Shown: positions 7,929-16,761, counted from the stretch's first letter. The stretch is DNA of 34,768 bases from Anaerolineae bacterium (GCA_016929775.1 JAFGIE010000141.1:1-34768); one strand, 5' to 3'. Translations and numbers: made by a program. The notes: generated from the sequence alone by a model not told the origin.

Positions 7929-8393
7929 GTGAGAGTGATATTGATCAGGGATGTCCCCAACGTAGGCAAGGCTGGGGACTTGGTCGATGTGGCCGACGGC
8001 TATGGGCGCAACTACCTGATCGCCCGTGGGCTGGCCAAAATGGCAACCGAAGGCGAGGTCAAACAGGCAGCGCAGCACCGGCGGCGGGCGCAGAAACGCG
8101 CCATGCGCGAGCTGTCCGATGCACAGGGCATGGCCGAGCGCCTGGAAGGGATGACGCTCACCTTCAAGGCCCATGCAGGCGAAGGCACCAAGCTCTATGG
8201 ATCGATCACCAGCGGCGACATCGCAGACAAGCTGACCGAGGTCCTGGGACACGAGTTCGATCGCCGCAAGATCCACCTGGACGAGTCCCTCCGGCAGTTG
8301 GGCACGCACCAGGTCACCATCCGGCTCACAGCCGATCTGACGCCCGAGATCACGGTCGTCATCGAGCGCGACGAGGAACCTGCGAGCGACTAG
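7929..8393 (+). CDS. rplI: 50S ribosomal protein L9
   Basis: Large-subunit protein that binds 23S rRNA near the L1 stalk. The 154-residue product matches L9 throughout. The N-terminal domain is MRVILIRDVPNVGKAGDLVDV followed by DGYGRNYLIARGLA. A long charged connecting helix carries Q-H-R-R-R-A-Q-K-R. The C-terminal domain contains GSITSGDIADKL, the canonical GSVTxxDIA element. The start is GTG at 7929 with a modest GCGAGG SD. It is not beside rpsF/ssb/rpsR as in many bacteria. It leads a two-gene unit with the rodZ-like gene. Confidence 0.96.
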   Translation: MRVILIRDVPNVGKAGDLVDVADGYGRNYLIARGLAKMATEGEVKQAAQHRRRAQKRAMRELSDAQGMAERLEGMTLTFKAHAGEGTKLYGSITSGDIADKLTEVLGHEFDRRKIHLDESLRQLGTHQVTIRLTADLTPEITVVIERDEEPASD

Positions 8394-8415
8394 TCAGATC
8401 GAGCGAGGTCCGTCC

Positions 8416-9492
8416 ATGGCCAAACTGGGTCAGCTTTTCCGAAAGCGAGATACGCCCGCCCCCGACGAAACAGGCGCGCAGGGCACAGAGGCGCGCGCCG
8501 CGCAGGGCGAGGTAGGGCAACTCTTGCGCCAAGCGCGCGAGGAGAGCGGGATCTCGCTGGAACAGATCGAAGCCCAGACGCGCATTCGCCAAAAGTACCT
8601 GCTCGCCCTGGAAGAAGCGCGCTACGACGACCTGCCTACGCCCGGACACGTGCACGGCTTCCTGCGCAACTATGCGTTGGCCCTTGGACTCGACATCGAG
8701 GAGGTCGAAGCGCTGTATGCCCGGGACCGTGCGGGGCACCGCCGGTTCGAGCCGCGGATCTTTCATCCCAAGAACATCTCACTGATCCCCAAGCGCCCGC
8801 TGCTCAAGGCTGACCTGGTGCTGGCGATCATCATCGTCGTGCTGGTCGCGGCGCTGGGGTTCCTGTTCTGGCGGTACGGATGGCCGATCCTCCAACCGGT
8901 CTTGATGCGCACAGGCGCGGCGGCGACGGCGACCCCCACGCAGACCGCAACGATCCCAGCCCCGACGCAGACACGCCAGGCAGCTCAGACGCGGCGCGCA
9001 GACCCAACCGGGACGCCAGCGGCGACCGCTACTCTGATCGCAGCAGCGCCCACCAGTACCCGGGCGTCAGAGCCCACGCCCACTGCCACGGCGACGCTGG
9101 ACGCGCCGCTGGTGATCGCCACGCCGACGCCGTCGCCCACGCAAACGCCGACGCCCACGGCGACGCGCAGCGAGGGTGTCGTCGTCCAGGCGCGGTTCGT
9201 GGACCGGGTCTGGCTCCAGGTCCGCCTGGACGGACAGGACTCGCCGGGCGAGCTGTTCGAGGCGGGAGAAGAGCGCGAGTGGACGGCACAGTACACGATC
9301 TACATCATCTGTGGCAACGCCGGCGGCATGCAAGTCACCGTCAATGGCGAGGATCTGGGCTTGCTTGGAGAACGCGCACAGGTGGTGGAAAAGACGTGGG
9401 GGCCACAGGGCGAGATCACACCCGGCACAGAGGCCACAGGTACGCCGAGCCCGGAGGCAGAGGGCACGGCGACGCCTACACCAGGCGGGTAG
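8416..9492 (+). CDS. rodZ: RodZ-like cell-shape protein (HTH, single TM, periplasmic domain)
   Basis: A 358-residue single-pass membrane protein. Residues about 30-105 form the RodZ-type HTH (GQLLRQAREESGISLEQIE, then QTRIRQKYLLALEEARYDDLP-PGHVHGFLRNYA), which in E. coli binds MreB. A transmembrane helix follows at about 133-153 (LVLAIIIVVLVAALGFLFW). A Thr/Ala/Pro-rich linker of about 85 residues comes next, then a small beta-rich outer domain like DUF4115 (VWLQVRLDGQ...GELFEAGEE). It ends in another Thr/Pro tail. The linker DNA is repetitive (ACG/CCG codons). It starts 22 bp after rplI and ends just before a strong terminator. No mreB is present in this window. Confidence 0.85.
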   Translation: MAKLGQLFRKRDTPAPDETGAQGTEARAAQGEVGQLLRQAREESGISLEQIEAQTRIRQKYLLALEEARYDDLPTPGHVHGFLRNYALALGLDIEEVEALYARDRAGHRRFEPRIFHPKNISLIPKRPLLKADLVLAIIIVVLVAALGFLFWRYGWPILQPVLMRTGAAATATPTQTATIPAPTQTRQAAQTRRADPTGTPAATATLIAAAPTSTRASEPTPTATATLDAPLVIATPTPSPTQTPTPTATRSEGVVVQARFVDRVWLQVRLDGQDSPGELFEAGEEREWTAQYTIYIICGNAGGMQVTVNGEDLGLLGERAQVVEKTWGPQGEITPGTEATGTPSPEAEGTATPTPGG

Positions 9493-9536
9493 GACGCACG
9501 GACGCCGGCAAGCGGCGTGGCTGCGATGCGAGCCAG

Positions 9537-9568
9537 GCAACACACGGCATACCGTGTGTTGCTTTTTT
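9537..9568 (+). terminator. Intrinsic terminator after rodZ
   Basis: GCAACACACGG (9537-9547), loop CATA, CCGTGTGTTGC (9552-9562): a perfect 11-bp stem followed directly by six Ts (9563-9568). It ends the rplI-rodZ unit. rimO starts 85 bp further on without an obvious promoter of its own, so some readthrough is possible. Confidence 0.92.
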
Positions 9569-9652
9569 CTGCCCGGCTTCCGGATCCGCGGCGCCGACAT
9601 GCGCCCGCGTGGACGCCGCACAGATGCCGGGCGCACGATGGTAGGAGAACCC

Positions 9653-11002
9653 ATGCGCTACTACATGATCACCCTGGGCTGTCCCAAGAACGCGGTCGAC
9701 GCGGAGGGGATGGGCACGCTGCTCGACAACGCCGGGCACGTGCCCGTGTTCGAGCCCGAACGGGCGGATGTGCTGCTGGTCAACACCTGCGGGTTCATCG
9801 AGAGCGCGCGGGCCGAGTCGATCGCGGTGCTGCGTGGCCTTGCCGCCCAGAAACGTCCCGACCAGCGTCTGCTCGCCGTGGGCTGCTACGCGCAGCGCGC
9901 CGGGGTCGAGCTGGCGCGCCACGTGCCGGGCCTAGACGGCATCCTGGGCACGCGCCGATGGGCCGAGATCGTGTCAGTGATCGAGCAGATCGATCGACGC
10001 CAGGCGGGCGGCGCCCCGGTGACCGTGATCGGCGATCCGGACGAGATGCTCGAACCGGGAGCGCGCACAGCTGTGCAGGGCAAGAGCGCGTACCTCAAGA
10101 TCGCCGACGGGTGCAGCGCTTCCTGCGCATACTGCGCGATCCCGCTGATCAAGGGACCCCTCCGCAGCCGCCCTGCGCCGGCGATCCTGCGCGACGCGCG
10201 CGACCTGGCACGGCGCGGGATCCAAGAGATCATCCTGATCGCGCAGGATACGACAGCCTATGGACAGGACCGCGGCGAGCGCGACGCGCTGGCGAACCTG
10301 CTCTCGTCCATGGTGGACGCGGTGCCCGACGTGCCCTGGATCCGGCTCATGTACGCCTACCCCCAGCACATCACGCCCCGGCTGATCGCGACCATGGCGC
10401 GCCACGAGCAGATCTGCCACTACCTCGATCTGCCCCTCCAGCACGCGCACCCCGACACGCTACGTCGCATGGGCCGCCCGGACAACGTGCGCCGAGTGCG
10501 CGAGCTGATCGATAACCTACGCGCCGCAATGCCAGACATAGCCCTGCGCACGACGTTCATCGTCGGTTACCCGGGAGAGACCGAGCGCGAGTTCCACGCG
10601 CTGGAGGAATTCGTGGATGCGGTCCAGTTTGACAAGGTGGGCGCGTTCACGTTCTCGCCCGAGGGTGGAACGCGCGCCTACGACCTGCCCGACCGGGTGC
10701 CAGATCAGGTGCAGGACGAACGGTACAACCGGCTGATGGCGCGCCAGCAGGCGATCTCGCTAGCGCGCAACGAGGCGCAGGTCGGGCGGATCCTCGACGT
10801 GCTGGTCGAGGGCGTGGGCGAGGTCGAGTACGAGGACGCGGCGCCAGGCGAGACTACGCCGATCAGCTTGGGACGTTCCTACCGCGATGCGCCCGAGATC
10901 GACGGGCTGGTCCTGATCGAGGACACAGTCGAGCCCGGGCAGATCGTGCCGGTCGAGGTCAGTGGGGCAATGGAATACGACCTGGTCGGGACTTTGGCCT
11001 AG
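9653..11002 (+). CDS. rimO: Ribosomal protein S12 methylthiotransferase RimO
   Basis: Radical-SAM enzyme that methylthiolates the conserved Asp of ribosomal protein S12, using two 4Fe-4S clusters. The 449-residue product has the three N-terminal Cys of the UPF0004 domain ([23 protein letters not shown]). The radical-SAM triad CxxxCxxC is at residues 154/158/161 ([12 protein letters not shown]). It also has [18 protein letters not shown] and [10 protein letters not shown], followed by a C-terminal TRAM domain. TLGCPKN and YAYPQH favour RimO over MiaB. I choose ATG 9653 (TAGGAGAACCC before it) over an in-frame ATG at 9638. Its stop shares a CTAG with the stop of the convergent aroQ. Confidence 0.95.
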   Translation: MRYYMITLGCPKNAVDAEGMGTLLDNAGHVPVFEPERADVLLVNTCGFIESARAESIAVLRGLAAQKRPDQRLLAVGCYAQRAGVELARHVPGLDGILGTRRWAEIVSVIEQIDRRQAGGAPVTVIGDPDEMLEPGARTAVQGKSAYLKIADGCSASCAYCAIPLIKGPLRSRPAPAILRDARDLARRGIQEIILIAQDTTAYGQDRGERDALANLLSSMVDAVPDVPWIRLMYAYPQHITPRLIATMARHEQICHYLDLPLQHAHPDTLRRMGRPDNVRRVRELIDNLRAAMPDIALRTTFIVGYPGETEREFHALEEFVDAVQFDKVGAFTFSPEGGTRAYDLPDRVPDQVQDERYNRLMARQQAISLARNEAQVGRILDVLVEGVGEVEYEDAAPGETTPISLGRSYRDAPEIDGLVLIEDTVEPGQIVPVEVSGAMEYDLVGTLA

Positions 11003-11457
11003 GGCGCCTCGCCGCGCAGGTGGTCGATCAGGGCGCGCAGCCCCAGGGTGTAGCTGCGCCAGCCGAAGCCACAGATCTGGCCCACGCAGACCGGCGCGAT
11101 CAGCGAGGTGTGGCGGAATGGCTCCCGCGCGTGCACGTTGGACAAATGTACCTCGACTGCGGCGAGACCGGTCGCTGCGATGGCGTCGCGCAGGGCGAGG
11201 CTCGTGTGCGTGTACGCGCCCGGGTTGATCAGCACCCCGCGCGCCCACCCCATGGCCTCGTGGATCGCGTCGATCAGGACGCCCTCGTGGTTAGACTGGA
11301 CGATCCGCAGGGCTGCTCCGCACGCTGCCGCCAGCGCCGCTAGGCGCGCGTCGATCTCGTCCAGCGTCGTCGCGCCATAGATCGCTGGCTCGCGCACCCC
11401 GAGTAGGTTCAGGTTGGGTCCGTGCAGGACCAGGATCTGGATCGTGTCCGCGTCCAT
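10999..11457 (-). CDS. aroQ: 3-dehydroquinate dehydratase, type II
   Basis: Third step of the shikimate pathway: dehydrates 3-dehydroquinate to 3-dehydroshikimate. It is a 152-residue type II enzyme of the dodecameric family, unrelated to AroD. Motifs seen are [26 protein letters not shown] (the catalytic Tyr lies on this flexible lid), [32 protein letters not shown] and [17 protein letters not shown], with the His of that last block. Arg-rich lid and length are normal. The ATG at 11457 follows AGAGGGGG. It is separated from the other aro genes by degV, GNAT and membrane-protein genes, so it is probably not under the Phe/Tyr attenuator. Confidence 0.95.
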   Translation of the reverse strand: MDADTIQILVLHGPNLNLLGVREPAIYGATTLDEIDARLAALAAACGAALRIVQSNHEGVLIDAIHEAMGWARGVLINPGAYTHTSLALRDAIAATGLAAVEVHLSNVHAREPFRHTSLIAPVCVGQICGFGWRSYTLGLRALIDHLRGEAP

Positions 11458-11498
11458 GGACGCCCCCTCTGCGCGATACGATCTGTCGCGCGCGACCG

Positions 11499-11969
11499 CT
11501 ACCCGACGCCCGCGCGCATGGCAACGCCCATCGACGCCAGCAGGAACGCCGTTGTCGCTGCGGTGACGAGCCACAGCCGCCGGTCGAGGCGGAACATCGG
11601 CAGGCCCATGAGCAGGATCGCGCCAAAGAAGAGCAGCAGGTAGGGCACGAGGATGCCAGGGCGCGCGGGAGAGCGGAACTCGACGGGCCACAGGTAGTCC
11701 ACGACGACCTCGAGCGCAACAAAGGCCAGATAGACCGCCGGGCCGATCCACAGCAACCAGCCAGCCTTCGCGCGCGCAAAGGCAATGAGCGCCAGCGCCG
11801 CCGGGGCTGCCAGCGCGATGATGACATAGCCAAGCAGGTGATTGATCGCCATACTGCGGGTGCGCACCCGCGACAGAAATCCCACTGCCTGGAGCACGTT
11901 TACCGCGTTTACGACCCCCCACACCGTGAGCGCTGCCCACCAGGGATCGACGCTCGTCTGGCCCTGCAT
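11499..11969 (-). CDS. Small four-helix membrane protein of unknown function
   Basis: A 156-residue hydrophobic protein that I do not recognise. It has about four predicted membrane helices: near 10-30 ([19 protein letters not shown]), 40-62 ([20 protein letters not shown]), 68-90 ([20 protein letters not shown]) and 105-125. A fifth may lie at the C-terminus. [14 protein letters not shown] segment joins the third and fourth. The start is secure: ATG at 11969 after AAGGAGG. It lies 41 bp upstream of aroQ on the same strand, so co-transcription is likely, but nothing links it to shikimate metabolism. Confidence 0.7.
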   Translation of the reverse strand: MQGQTSVDPWWAALTVWGVVNAVNVLQAVGFLSRVRTRSMAINHLLGYVIIALAAPAALALIAFARAKAGWLLWIGPAVYLAFVALEVVVDYLWPVEFRSPARPGILVPYLLLFFGAILLMGLPMFRLDRRLWLVTAATTAFLLASMGVAMRAGVG

Positions 11970-12063
11970 GCGCTTCCTCCTTGCAGCCAGGCTGCACCAG
12001 TCACGAGCACGGTCTGCGGCACTGTGTGTAGCTCGTTGACACGATCTCCCAAGCACGCGGCTC

Positions 12064-12537
12064 TCACAACGGCAGCCGCATGACCACCTCTCGCTCGAGG
12101 ATCTCCCCAGTGGGCTCGAACCCCAGCTTCCGGTAGAATCCCTCCGGGCCTCCCTCGATCGGCACATAGCTTGTCCGCAGTTCCTTCGCGCCGGGGCGTG
12201 TCCGGACATAGTCGACCAGCAGCTCGATCGCGCGCCGTCCATACCCCTTGCCCTGGTGCGGCGCTGCGATCATCAGGCGCCACAAAAAGTACGCTGCCTG
12301 CTCGGGATCGTTGTACAGCATGACGAACCCGACGGGCGCCTCATCTGCATAGATCGCCCGGAACCAAGCCTTGTCCGAAAAGTGCGCCTGGGCGATCGAC
12401 ACCGCGTTCTCGGCGACCATGCGCTGCTGCTGTTCGGGCAGCGTGTCGCTCAAATCACAGATCTGGAGTACCGTCTCTGCTGTGATCTCGCGCAGGCTGA
12501 CGGTCGCATCTGGACCAACGGCTGAGGCTTCTGGCAT
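12064..12537 (-). CDS. GNAT-family N-acetyltransferase (polyamine-type)
   Basis: A 157-residue acetyl-CoA-dependent acetyltransferase. The acetyl-CoA loop is APHQGKGYGRRAIELLV, matching the Q/RxxGxG/A motif A. It is preceded by the strand YFLWRLMIA and followed by EGFYRKLGFEPTGE, the usual C-terminal 'FYxxxGF' motif. AIYADEAPVGFVMLYND resembles diamine/spermidine acetyltransferases of the BltD/PaiA kind, which is a similarity guess only. I prefer ATG at 12537, which follows AGGAGAG at good spacing, over a GTG three codons earlier. It lies 30 bp after the next GNAT gene on the same strand. Confidence 0.82.
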   Translation of the reverse strand: MPEASAVGPDATVSLREITAETVLQICDLSDTLPEQQQRMVAENAVSIAQAHFSDKAWFRAIYADEAPVGFVMLYNDPEQAAYFLWRLMIAAPHQGKGYGRRAIELLVDYVRTRPGAKELRTSYVPIEGGPEGFYRKLGFEPTGEILEREVVMRLPL

Positions 12538-12567
12538 CGTGCACACTCTCCTGATGTGAGTTAGCGC

Positions 12568-13053
12568 CTACAGCGCCCTGTAGTAGCGTACAAGCGGCAG
12601 CGGCGTGTACCCGGCTTTCTCGTACGACCGCCGGGCGGGCGCGTGTCCCTCGTCGCCGCCGGTCGCTACCTCTGCCATCCGCATCCCAGCTTCACGCATC
12701 GCCTCGAGCGCGGCGAGATTGAGCGCCGTGCCGATGCCCTCGTTCTGGTACGCAGGATGCACTGCCAACAGCTGCACCTCTCCGGTCGCGGACGGCTCCC
12801 GGAGCTCGTACGCCAGGAACCCGGCGACGCGTCCGTCCACCTCAGCAACCAGGATGCTGCATTTTCCCGTATCGCCGCAGGTGCTCTCCACGACCTCTTT
12901 CTGGCTCTTGCGCCAGTCGGGATAGAGACGCGGATAGATCGCAGGACCCAGCACCTGCCGGAACGAATGGAACACCGGCTCCCATGCCAACACTGACAGT
13001 TCGACGATGTCGTCGAGGTCACACTCGTCATAGGCTCGCACGTGCAGACTCAC
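12568..13053 (-). CDS. GNAT-family N-acetyltransferase
   Basis: A 161-residue protein of the GNAT fold. Motif A reads QLLAVHPAYQNEGIGTALNLAALEAMREAG, containing the Q-x-x-G-x-G-x-A pyrophosphate loop. GRVAGFLAYEL forms the preceding strand and RRSYEKAGYTP is the C-terminal motif. The substrate cannot be read from sequence. The GTG start at 13053 has AGAGGAGG just upstream. It sits between the degenerate aroB fragment and the other GNAT gene. The two acetyltransferases are not close duplicates of each other. Confidence 0.82.
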   Translation of the reverse strand: MSLHVRAYDECDLDDIVELSVLAWEPVFHSFRQVLGPAIYPRLYPDWRKSQKEVVESTCGDTGKCSILVAEVDGRVAGFLAYELREPSATGEVQLLAVHPAYQNEGIGTALNLAALEAMREAGMRMAEVATGGDEGHAPARRSYEKAGYTPLPLVRYYRAL

Positions 13054-13103
13054 TCACGTCCTCCTCTGGCTCCCGGCATCCTGAGAATGGGCCACCTGCA
13101 AAA

Positions 13104-13161
13104 CGATCACGCCCCGTCGAGGCACATCCTCGGCGATCTCGACGGCGCCGATCGCGCACCG
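13104..13161 (-). pseudogene. Decayed fragment of the aroB 3' end
   Basis: This 58-bp intergenic stretch aligns without gaps to 14221-14278 inside the 3' end of aroKB, with nine mismatches (about 84% identity). In the matching frame it still reads A-I-G-A-V-E-I-A-E-D-V-P-R, against A-V-G-A-V-E-I-V-E-D-V-P-R in the real gene. It abuts the degV stop, while the intact aroB end lies just upstream of degV. A duplication followed by decay is the simplest reading. Confidence 0.6.
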
Positions 13162-13167
13162 CCCGCG

Positions 13168-14037
13168 CTATGGCACCTCGGCGAACGCCGCCAGGGATGC
13201 GTAGGCGACACCCACCATGCTGGGGCCCGTGTGCGCCCCCAGGACCAGCGACATGGGACCGACCGGCAACCAGGTGCAGTCAAACCGTCGATCGATCTGC
13301 TCGCGCAGCGTGGCTGCCCCTTCCGGGTTGTCTGCGTGGAGCACCTGCACGCGCAGCGCACTGCCGGGCGCGTGATGGCGAGCCATCAGATCCACCAATG
13401 CCTTGACCGCGCCCCTGAACGTCCGCACCTGCCCAAGCTGCACGTAGGTCCCGTTCAGTTTTTCCACCCCGATCAGCGGCTTGAGGTTCAACACCGAGGC
13501 GATCAGCCCCTTCATGTGGCCGATGCGCCCGCCGTGTATCAAGTACCTGAGCTCGTTCAGGGTGTACACGCTCTCGCTGGCAGCGCTGATACGCTCCATC
13601 AATGCCAGGACCCGGTCCTTTGACCACCCCGCTTTCAGTGCCCGGGCTGCCGCCTCGACCTGCCATCCCGCTGCGGCAGACAATGTCTTTGTGTCGACGT
13701 GGGTGACGTTCGCCTCCGGCACCAGGGCTGCGCCCGCTTGCGACGCGTTGTACGTGCCGCTCAAACCGGACGACAGATGGATCGACAGGATGTCTGGATC
13801 CGTGACCGCCAACCGTCGATACACCTCGGCGAACTCCCCCGCCGATGGCTGCGACGTGATCGGCAGGTCCTCGGTCGCTGCCAGCAGGCGATAGAATGCC
13901 TCCGGCTGGATGTCCACGCCTTCGCGGTAGGACTTGGCTTCGAGGGTGACAATGAGTGGCACGATGTGAATGTTCAGTTCCGCGATCTGCTCGGCGGGCA
14001 GCCACAGGTCGGTTCCGCTATCCGTTACGATGTGCAT
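13168..14037 (-). CDS. DegV family fatty-acid-binding protein
   Basis: A 289-residue cytosolic protein of the DegV/FakB fold. Family members bind a single fatty acid; some FakB proteins present it to the kinase FakA. Motifs in order: IVTDSGTDL at the N-terminus, REGVDI, LPITSQPSAGEF (TSQPS loop), IHLSSGLSGTYNAS, VDTKTLSAAAGWQV, LRYLIHGGRIG and LNLKPLIGV. Near the end SLVLGAHTGPSMVGVAYA matches the 'G.HtGPG.lg' element. The ATG at 14037 follows AGGAGGG. A good promoter precedes it (14120-14148). It probably heads the unit degV-GNAT-GNAT-membrane protein-aroQ. No fakA is visible. Confidence 0.92.
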   Translation of the reverse strand: MHIVTDSGTDLWLPAEQIAELNIHIVPLIVTLEAKSYREGVDIQPEAFYRLLAATEDLPITSQPSAGEFAEVYRRLAVTDPDILSIHLSSGLSGTYNASQAGAALVPEANVTHVDTKTLSAAAGWQVEAAARALKAGWSKDRVLALMERISAASESVYTLNELRYLIHGGRIGHMKGLIASVLNLKPLIGVEKLNGTYVQLGQVRTFRGAVKALVDLMARHHAPGSALRVQVLHADNPEGAATLREQIDRRFDCTWLPVGPMSLVLGAHTGPSMVGVAYASLAAFAEVP

Positions 14038-14119
14038 TGTACCCTCCTGTGCGGTCCGGATCGGACATCGACGCTGCGCGATGGGATGGGAAGCGTGTGC
14101 GGGGTCGCCGTGTGTATGC

Positions 14120-14148
14120 ATTGTACAGCAGCGCCCGCCAAGAGTCAA
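14120..14148 (-). promoter_or_regulatory. Sigma-70 promoter for degV and following genes
   Basis: Minus strand TTGACT (14148-14143), 17-bp spacer, TACAAT (14125-14120). It lies in the short gap between the aroKB stop and degV, separating the two transcription units. Confidence 0.75.
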
Positions 14149-14188
14149 CCACAGTGACACCGGAGCCCGGCATCCAGCATGTCACAGG

Positions 14189-15769
14189 TCAACAGGCTGC
14201 CCCCAGGGCGCACAGGGCGTCGATCACGACCTCTCGCGGCACGTCCTCGACGATCTCGACGGCGCCGACCGCGCGCGGCAAGATCCAACGCAGGCGCCCG
14301 GCTCGCCTTTTCTTGTCCCGCCCCATGGCGATCCAGATCTGTTGTGCGTCGTAGGGCGGGCAGCGCACGGGGAGCCCGTGCCGGGCGAGCGCCGCCGCGA
14401 TGCGCGCCGGCAGCGGGGGGTCCGCCGTGCCGCGCGCGACGGCGATCTGTGCCGCGACGACCATGCCGATGCTGACCGCCTCGCCGTGGCGCAGGCTGAA
14501 CCCGCTGAGCTGCTCGAGGGCGTGCGCCGTGGTATGGCCCAGGTTGAGGACCGCGCGCCACCCGCGCTCGAAAGGATCCCGTTCGACCACGTCGATCTTG
14601 ACCTGGAGCGAGCGGGCGATCCAGCGCTCCCAGTCGCCTGGATCGGGGGCAGCGCGCTCCAAGGCGGCGAAAAGCTCGGGATCGGCGAGGACCCCGTGCT
14701 TGAGCAGCTCTGCCATGCCCGAAGCCACGTCGCCCGCCGGCAGCGTGCCCAGGACATCGGGATCGATCACGACCAAGGCGGGCTGCACAAAGGCGCCGAC
14801 CAGGTTCTTGCCCTCCGGCAGGTCGACCGCCGTCTTGCCGCCCACGCTCGCATCGACCATGGCGAGCAGCGTGGTCGGGACCTGGACCACGGGGACGCCG
14901 CGCATGTAGGTCGCGGCGGCAAAGCCCGCCACGTCGCACGTCACCCCCCCGCCGAGGGCAAGCACTGCGCCGCTGCGATCCAGCCCACACGCCACGAACT
15001 GCGTATAGAGCGAAGCCAGTGTCCCCAACGTCTTGTTCGCCTCGCCGTCGGGCATGGTACACATCACGGGCTCGATCCCGGCATCCCGCAGCGCGCCGCA
15101 CACGCGCGCGCCATAGAGGGGCCCGACGACCGGGTTGGTGACCAGAGCCACGCGCTGCGCCGGGATCGCCGTACGCACCAGGGCGCCGGTCCGTTCGAGG
15201 AGCCCGCGCCCGATGTGGATCGGGTACCCGCCGCTGGGGGTCCGCACGGGGAGCAGGATCGCGTCGGCATCCTCGATCACGCGCGCCGCGACCTGGTCCA
15301 CGGTCAGCGCCGTGGTGTCGATCTGGCGCGGGATCGCGGCGTACGCCTCGGCGCGTGCCTCGAGCAGGCGCTCGATCTCGCGCCGGCGATCGTCCACGTC
15401 GAGCAGCGGGCGGTCTTGGGCCTGCGCCAGCCGCTCTAGGATGCGGTCGACCGTGCAGTGCAGGCAGAACACCGGACCAGAGGCCATCATGCGGCGCCGG
15501 TTCTGCGGGTCGATCAGGGCGCCGCCCCCGGTGGCGATCACCAGCCCGCGCCGCTCGCTCAGCGCGCGACACACCTCGCGCTCCAGCGCGCGAAAGGCGT
15601 CTTCGCCCTGCCGAAAGATCTCCGAAATTGCCATGCCAGCGCGCGCCTCGATCTCGGCGTCCATGTCGACGAACGGGCGCCCCAGCTGCCGCGCCACCTC
15701 TCGCCCGACGCTGCTCTTGCCGGTACCCATGAACCCGGTCAGGACAATGTTCGCCGTCGTCGATGCCAT
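14189..15769 (-). CDS. aroKB: Bifunctional shikimate kinase / 3-dehydroquinate synthase
   Basis: One 526-residue polypeptide carries two shikimate-pathway enzymes. Residues 1-170 are shikimate kinase: P-loop GFMGTGKSS (12-20), DMDAEIEARAG, FRALERE and ATGGGALID. Residues about 180-526 are 3-dehydroquinate synthase (NAD- and metal-dependent cyclisation of DAHP). That half has PDGEANKT, LALGGGVTCDVAGFAAATYMRG, PTTLLAMVDASVGGKTAVDL, AELLKHGVL, LNLGHTTAHALE and HGEAVSIGM. Metal-binding Glu and two His are present. No stop or frameshift separates the halves. The ATG at 15769 has TAGGAG upstream, and the frame stays open further upstream without an SD. It sits 8 bp after the aldo/keto reductase gene. 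Such fusions are known, for example in Thermotoga. Confidence 0.96.
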   Translation of the reverse strand: MASTTANIVLTGFMGTGKSSVGREVARQLGRPFVDMDAEIEARAGMAISEIFRQGEDAFRALEREVCRALSERRGLVIATGGGALIDPQNRRRMMASGPVFCLHCTVDRILERLAQAQDRPLLDVDDRRREIERLLEARAEAYAAIPRQIDTTALTVDQVAARVIEDADAILLPVRTPSGGYPIHIGRGLLERTGALVRTAIPAQRVALVTNPVVGPLYGARVCGALRDAGIEPVMCTMPDGEANKTLGTLASLYTQFVACGLDRSGAVLALGGGVTCDVAGFAAATYMRGVPVVQVPTTLLAMVDASVGGKTAVDLPEGKNLVGAFVQPALVVIDPDVLGTLPAGDVASGMAELLKHGVLADPELFAALERAAPDPGDWERWIARSLQVKIDVVERDPFERGWRAVLNLGHTTAHALEQLSGFSLRHGEAVSIGMVVAAQIAVARGTADPPLPARIAAALARHGLPVRCPPYDAQQIWIAMGRDKKRRAGRLRWILPRAVGAVEIVEDVPREVVIDALCALGAAC

Positions 15770-15777
15770 ACCGGCTC

Positions 15778-16761
15778 CTAGGCCTGCCGGTCGAAGACCG
15801 GGTCCACGCCGACCCACCGTCCGGGCAGCACCGCCGGGATCGCGGCGCGATCCTCCGCGGAGAGGCCGATCTCGAGGCCCCCCAGCGTGTCGTCGAGCTG
15901 CGCCAGGGTGCGCGCGCCGACGATCGGGCAGCTGATCCGCGGTTCGGCGAGAACCCACGCCAGGGCGAGCTGCGCCGGCGTCACCCCCCGCGCGCGCGCC
16001 GCGCCCACAAAGCCATCCACGATCTCCAGCGCCTGGTCGGTGTAGTAGCGGTCCTGGTAGCCACGCATATCGCCCAGCCGCGTGCCCGTTCCGGGCGTCT
16101 CGCCGCGGCTGTACTTGCCGGTCAGTACGCCCCCGGCGAGGGGGTTGTAGACGATCACGCCCAGACCCTCCTCGGCGCACAGGGGAAGCACGTCGTTCTC
16201 GATTCCCCGGTTCAGGGCGCTGTAGATCGGCTGCAGGCTGATGAAACGCGACCACCCCCGCGCTCTGGAGAGCTGCAGGTAGCGCGCCAGGTGCCACGCG
16301 CGCAGGTTGGAGCAGCCGATGTAGCGCACCTTGCCCTGCCGCACCAGGTCGTTGAGCGTCTCCAGCGTCTCCTCGGGCGGCGCGTCGAAATCCCAGCGGT
16401 GGATCTGGTACAGGTCGATCACGTCGACGTTCAGCCGCCGCAGGCTGTCCTCGACGGCGCGCTGGATGTGGATCCGCGACAGCCCGCCATCGTTCGGCCC
16501 AGGCCCCATCTGCGTGTACACCTTGGTCGCGAGGACGACCTGGTCGCGCACCCCGCGCTCGGCGATCCAGCGCCCGACGATCGACTCGGAAAGGCCGGAC
16601 GCGTACTGGTCCGCCGTATCCAGGAACGTCCCCCCACGCTCCATGAAGCGATCCATGATCGCAAAAGACGTCGCCTCATCCGCGCCGCCGCCAAAGGTCA
16701 TCGTCCCCAGGCAGATCCGCGAGACCTTGAGCCCCGAACGTCCCAGCCGCACGTACTCCAT
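15778..16761 (-). CDS. Aldo/keto reductase
   Basis: NADPH-dependent (beta/alpha)8 oxidoreductase of 327 residues. The catalytic tetrad is visible: Asp48 and Tyr53 in FLDTADQYASG, Lys80 in LATKV, and His121 in DLYQIHRWD. The cofactor-binding end carries SNLRAWHLA, QPIYSALNR, YNPLAGGVLTGKY, ALAWVLAEP and IVGARTLAQLDD. It resembles the YajO/Tas/potassium-channel-beta-like branch of the family, and its substrate is unknown. The ATG at 16761 has GAGAGGGGG upstream. It lies immediately upstream of aroKB (8-bp gap), so the two should be co-transcribed, though no pathway role for it is evident. Confidence 0.92.
   Translation of the reverse strand: MEYVRLGRSGLKVSRICLGTMTFGGGADEATSFAIMDRFMERGGTFLDTADQYASGLSESIVGRWIAERGVRDQVVLATKVYTQMGPGPNDGGLSRIHIQRAVEDSLRRLNVDVIDLYQIHRWDFDAPPEETLETLNDLVRQGKVRYIGCSNLRAWHLARYLQLSRARGWSRFISLQPIYSALNRGIENDVLPLCAEEGLGVIVYNPLAGGVLTGKYSRGETPGTGTRLGDMRGYQDRYYTDQALEIVDGFVGAARARGVTPAQLALAWVLAEPRISCPIVGARTLAQLDDTLGGLEIGLSAEDRAAIPAVLPGRWVGVDPVFDRQA

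Noticed and set aside
9653..9662. A separate rimO promoter in 9569-9652.
   Set aside because: No pair of hexamers with acceptable spacing was seen; expression may rely on readthrough of the terminator.
13970..15439. A 489-codon + strand frame opposite aroKB.
   Set aside because: Antisense shadow of a well-supported fusion gene; the composition (His/Arg/Asp/Gln-rich) is typical of a complementary-strand artefact.
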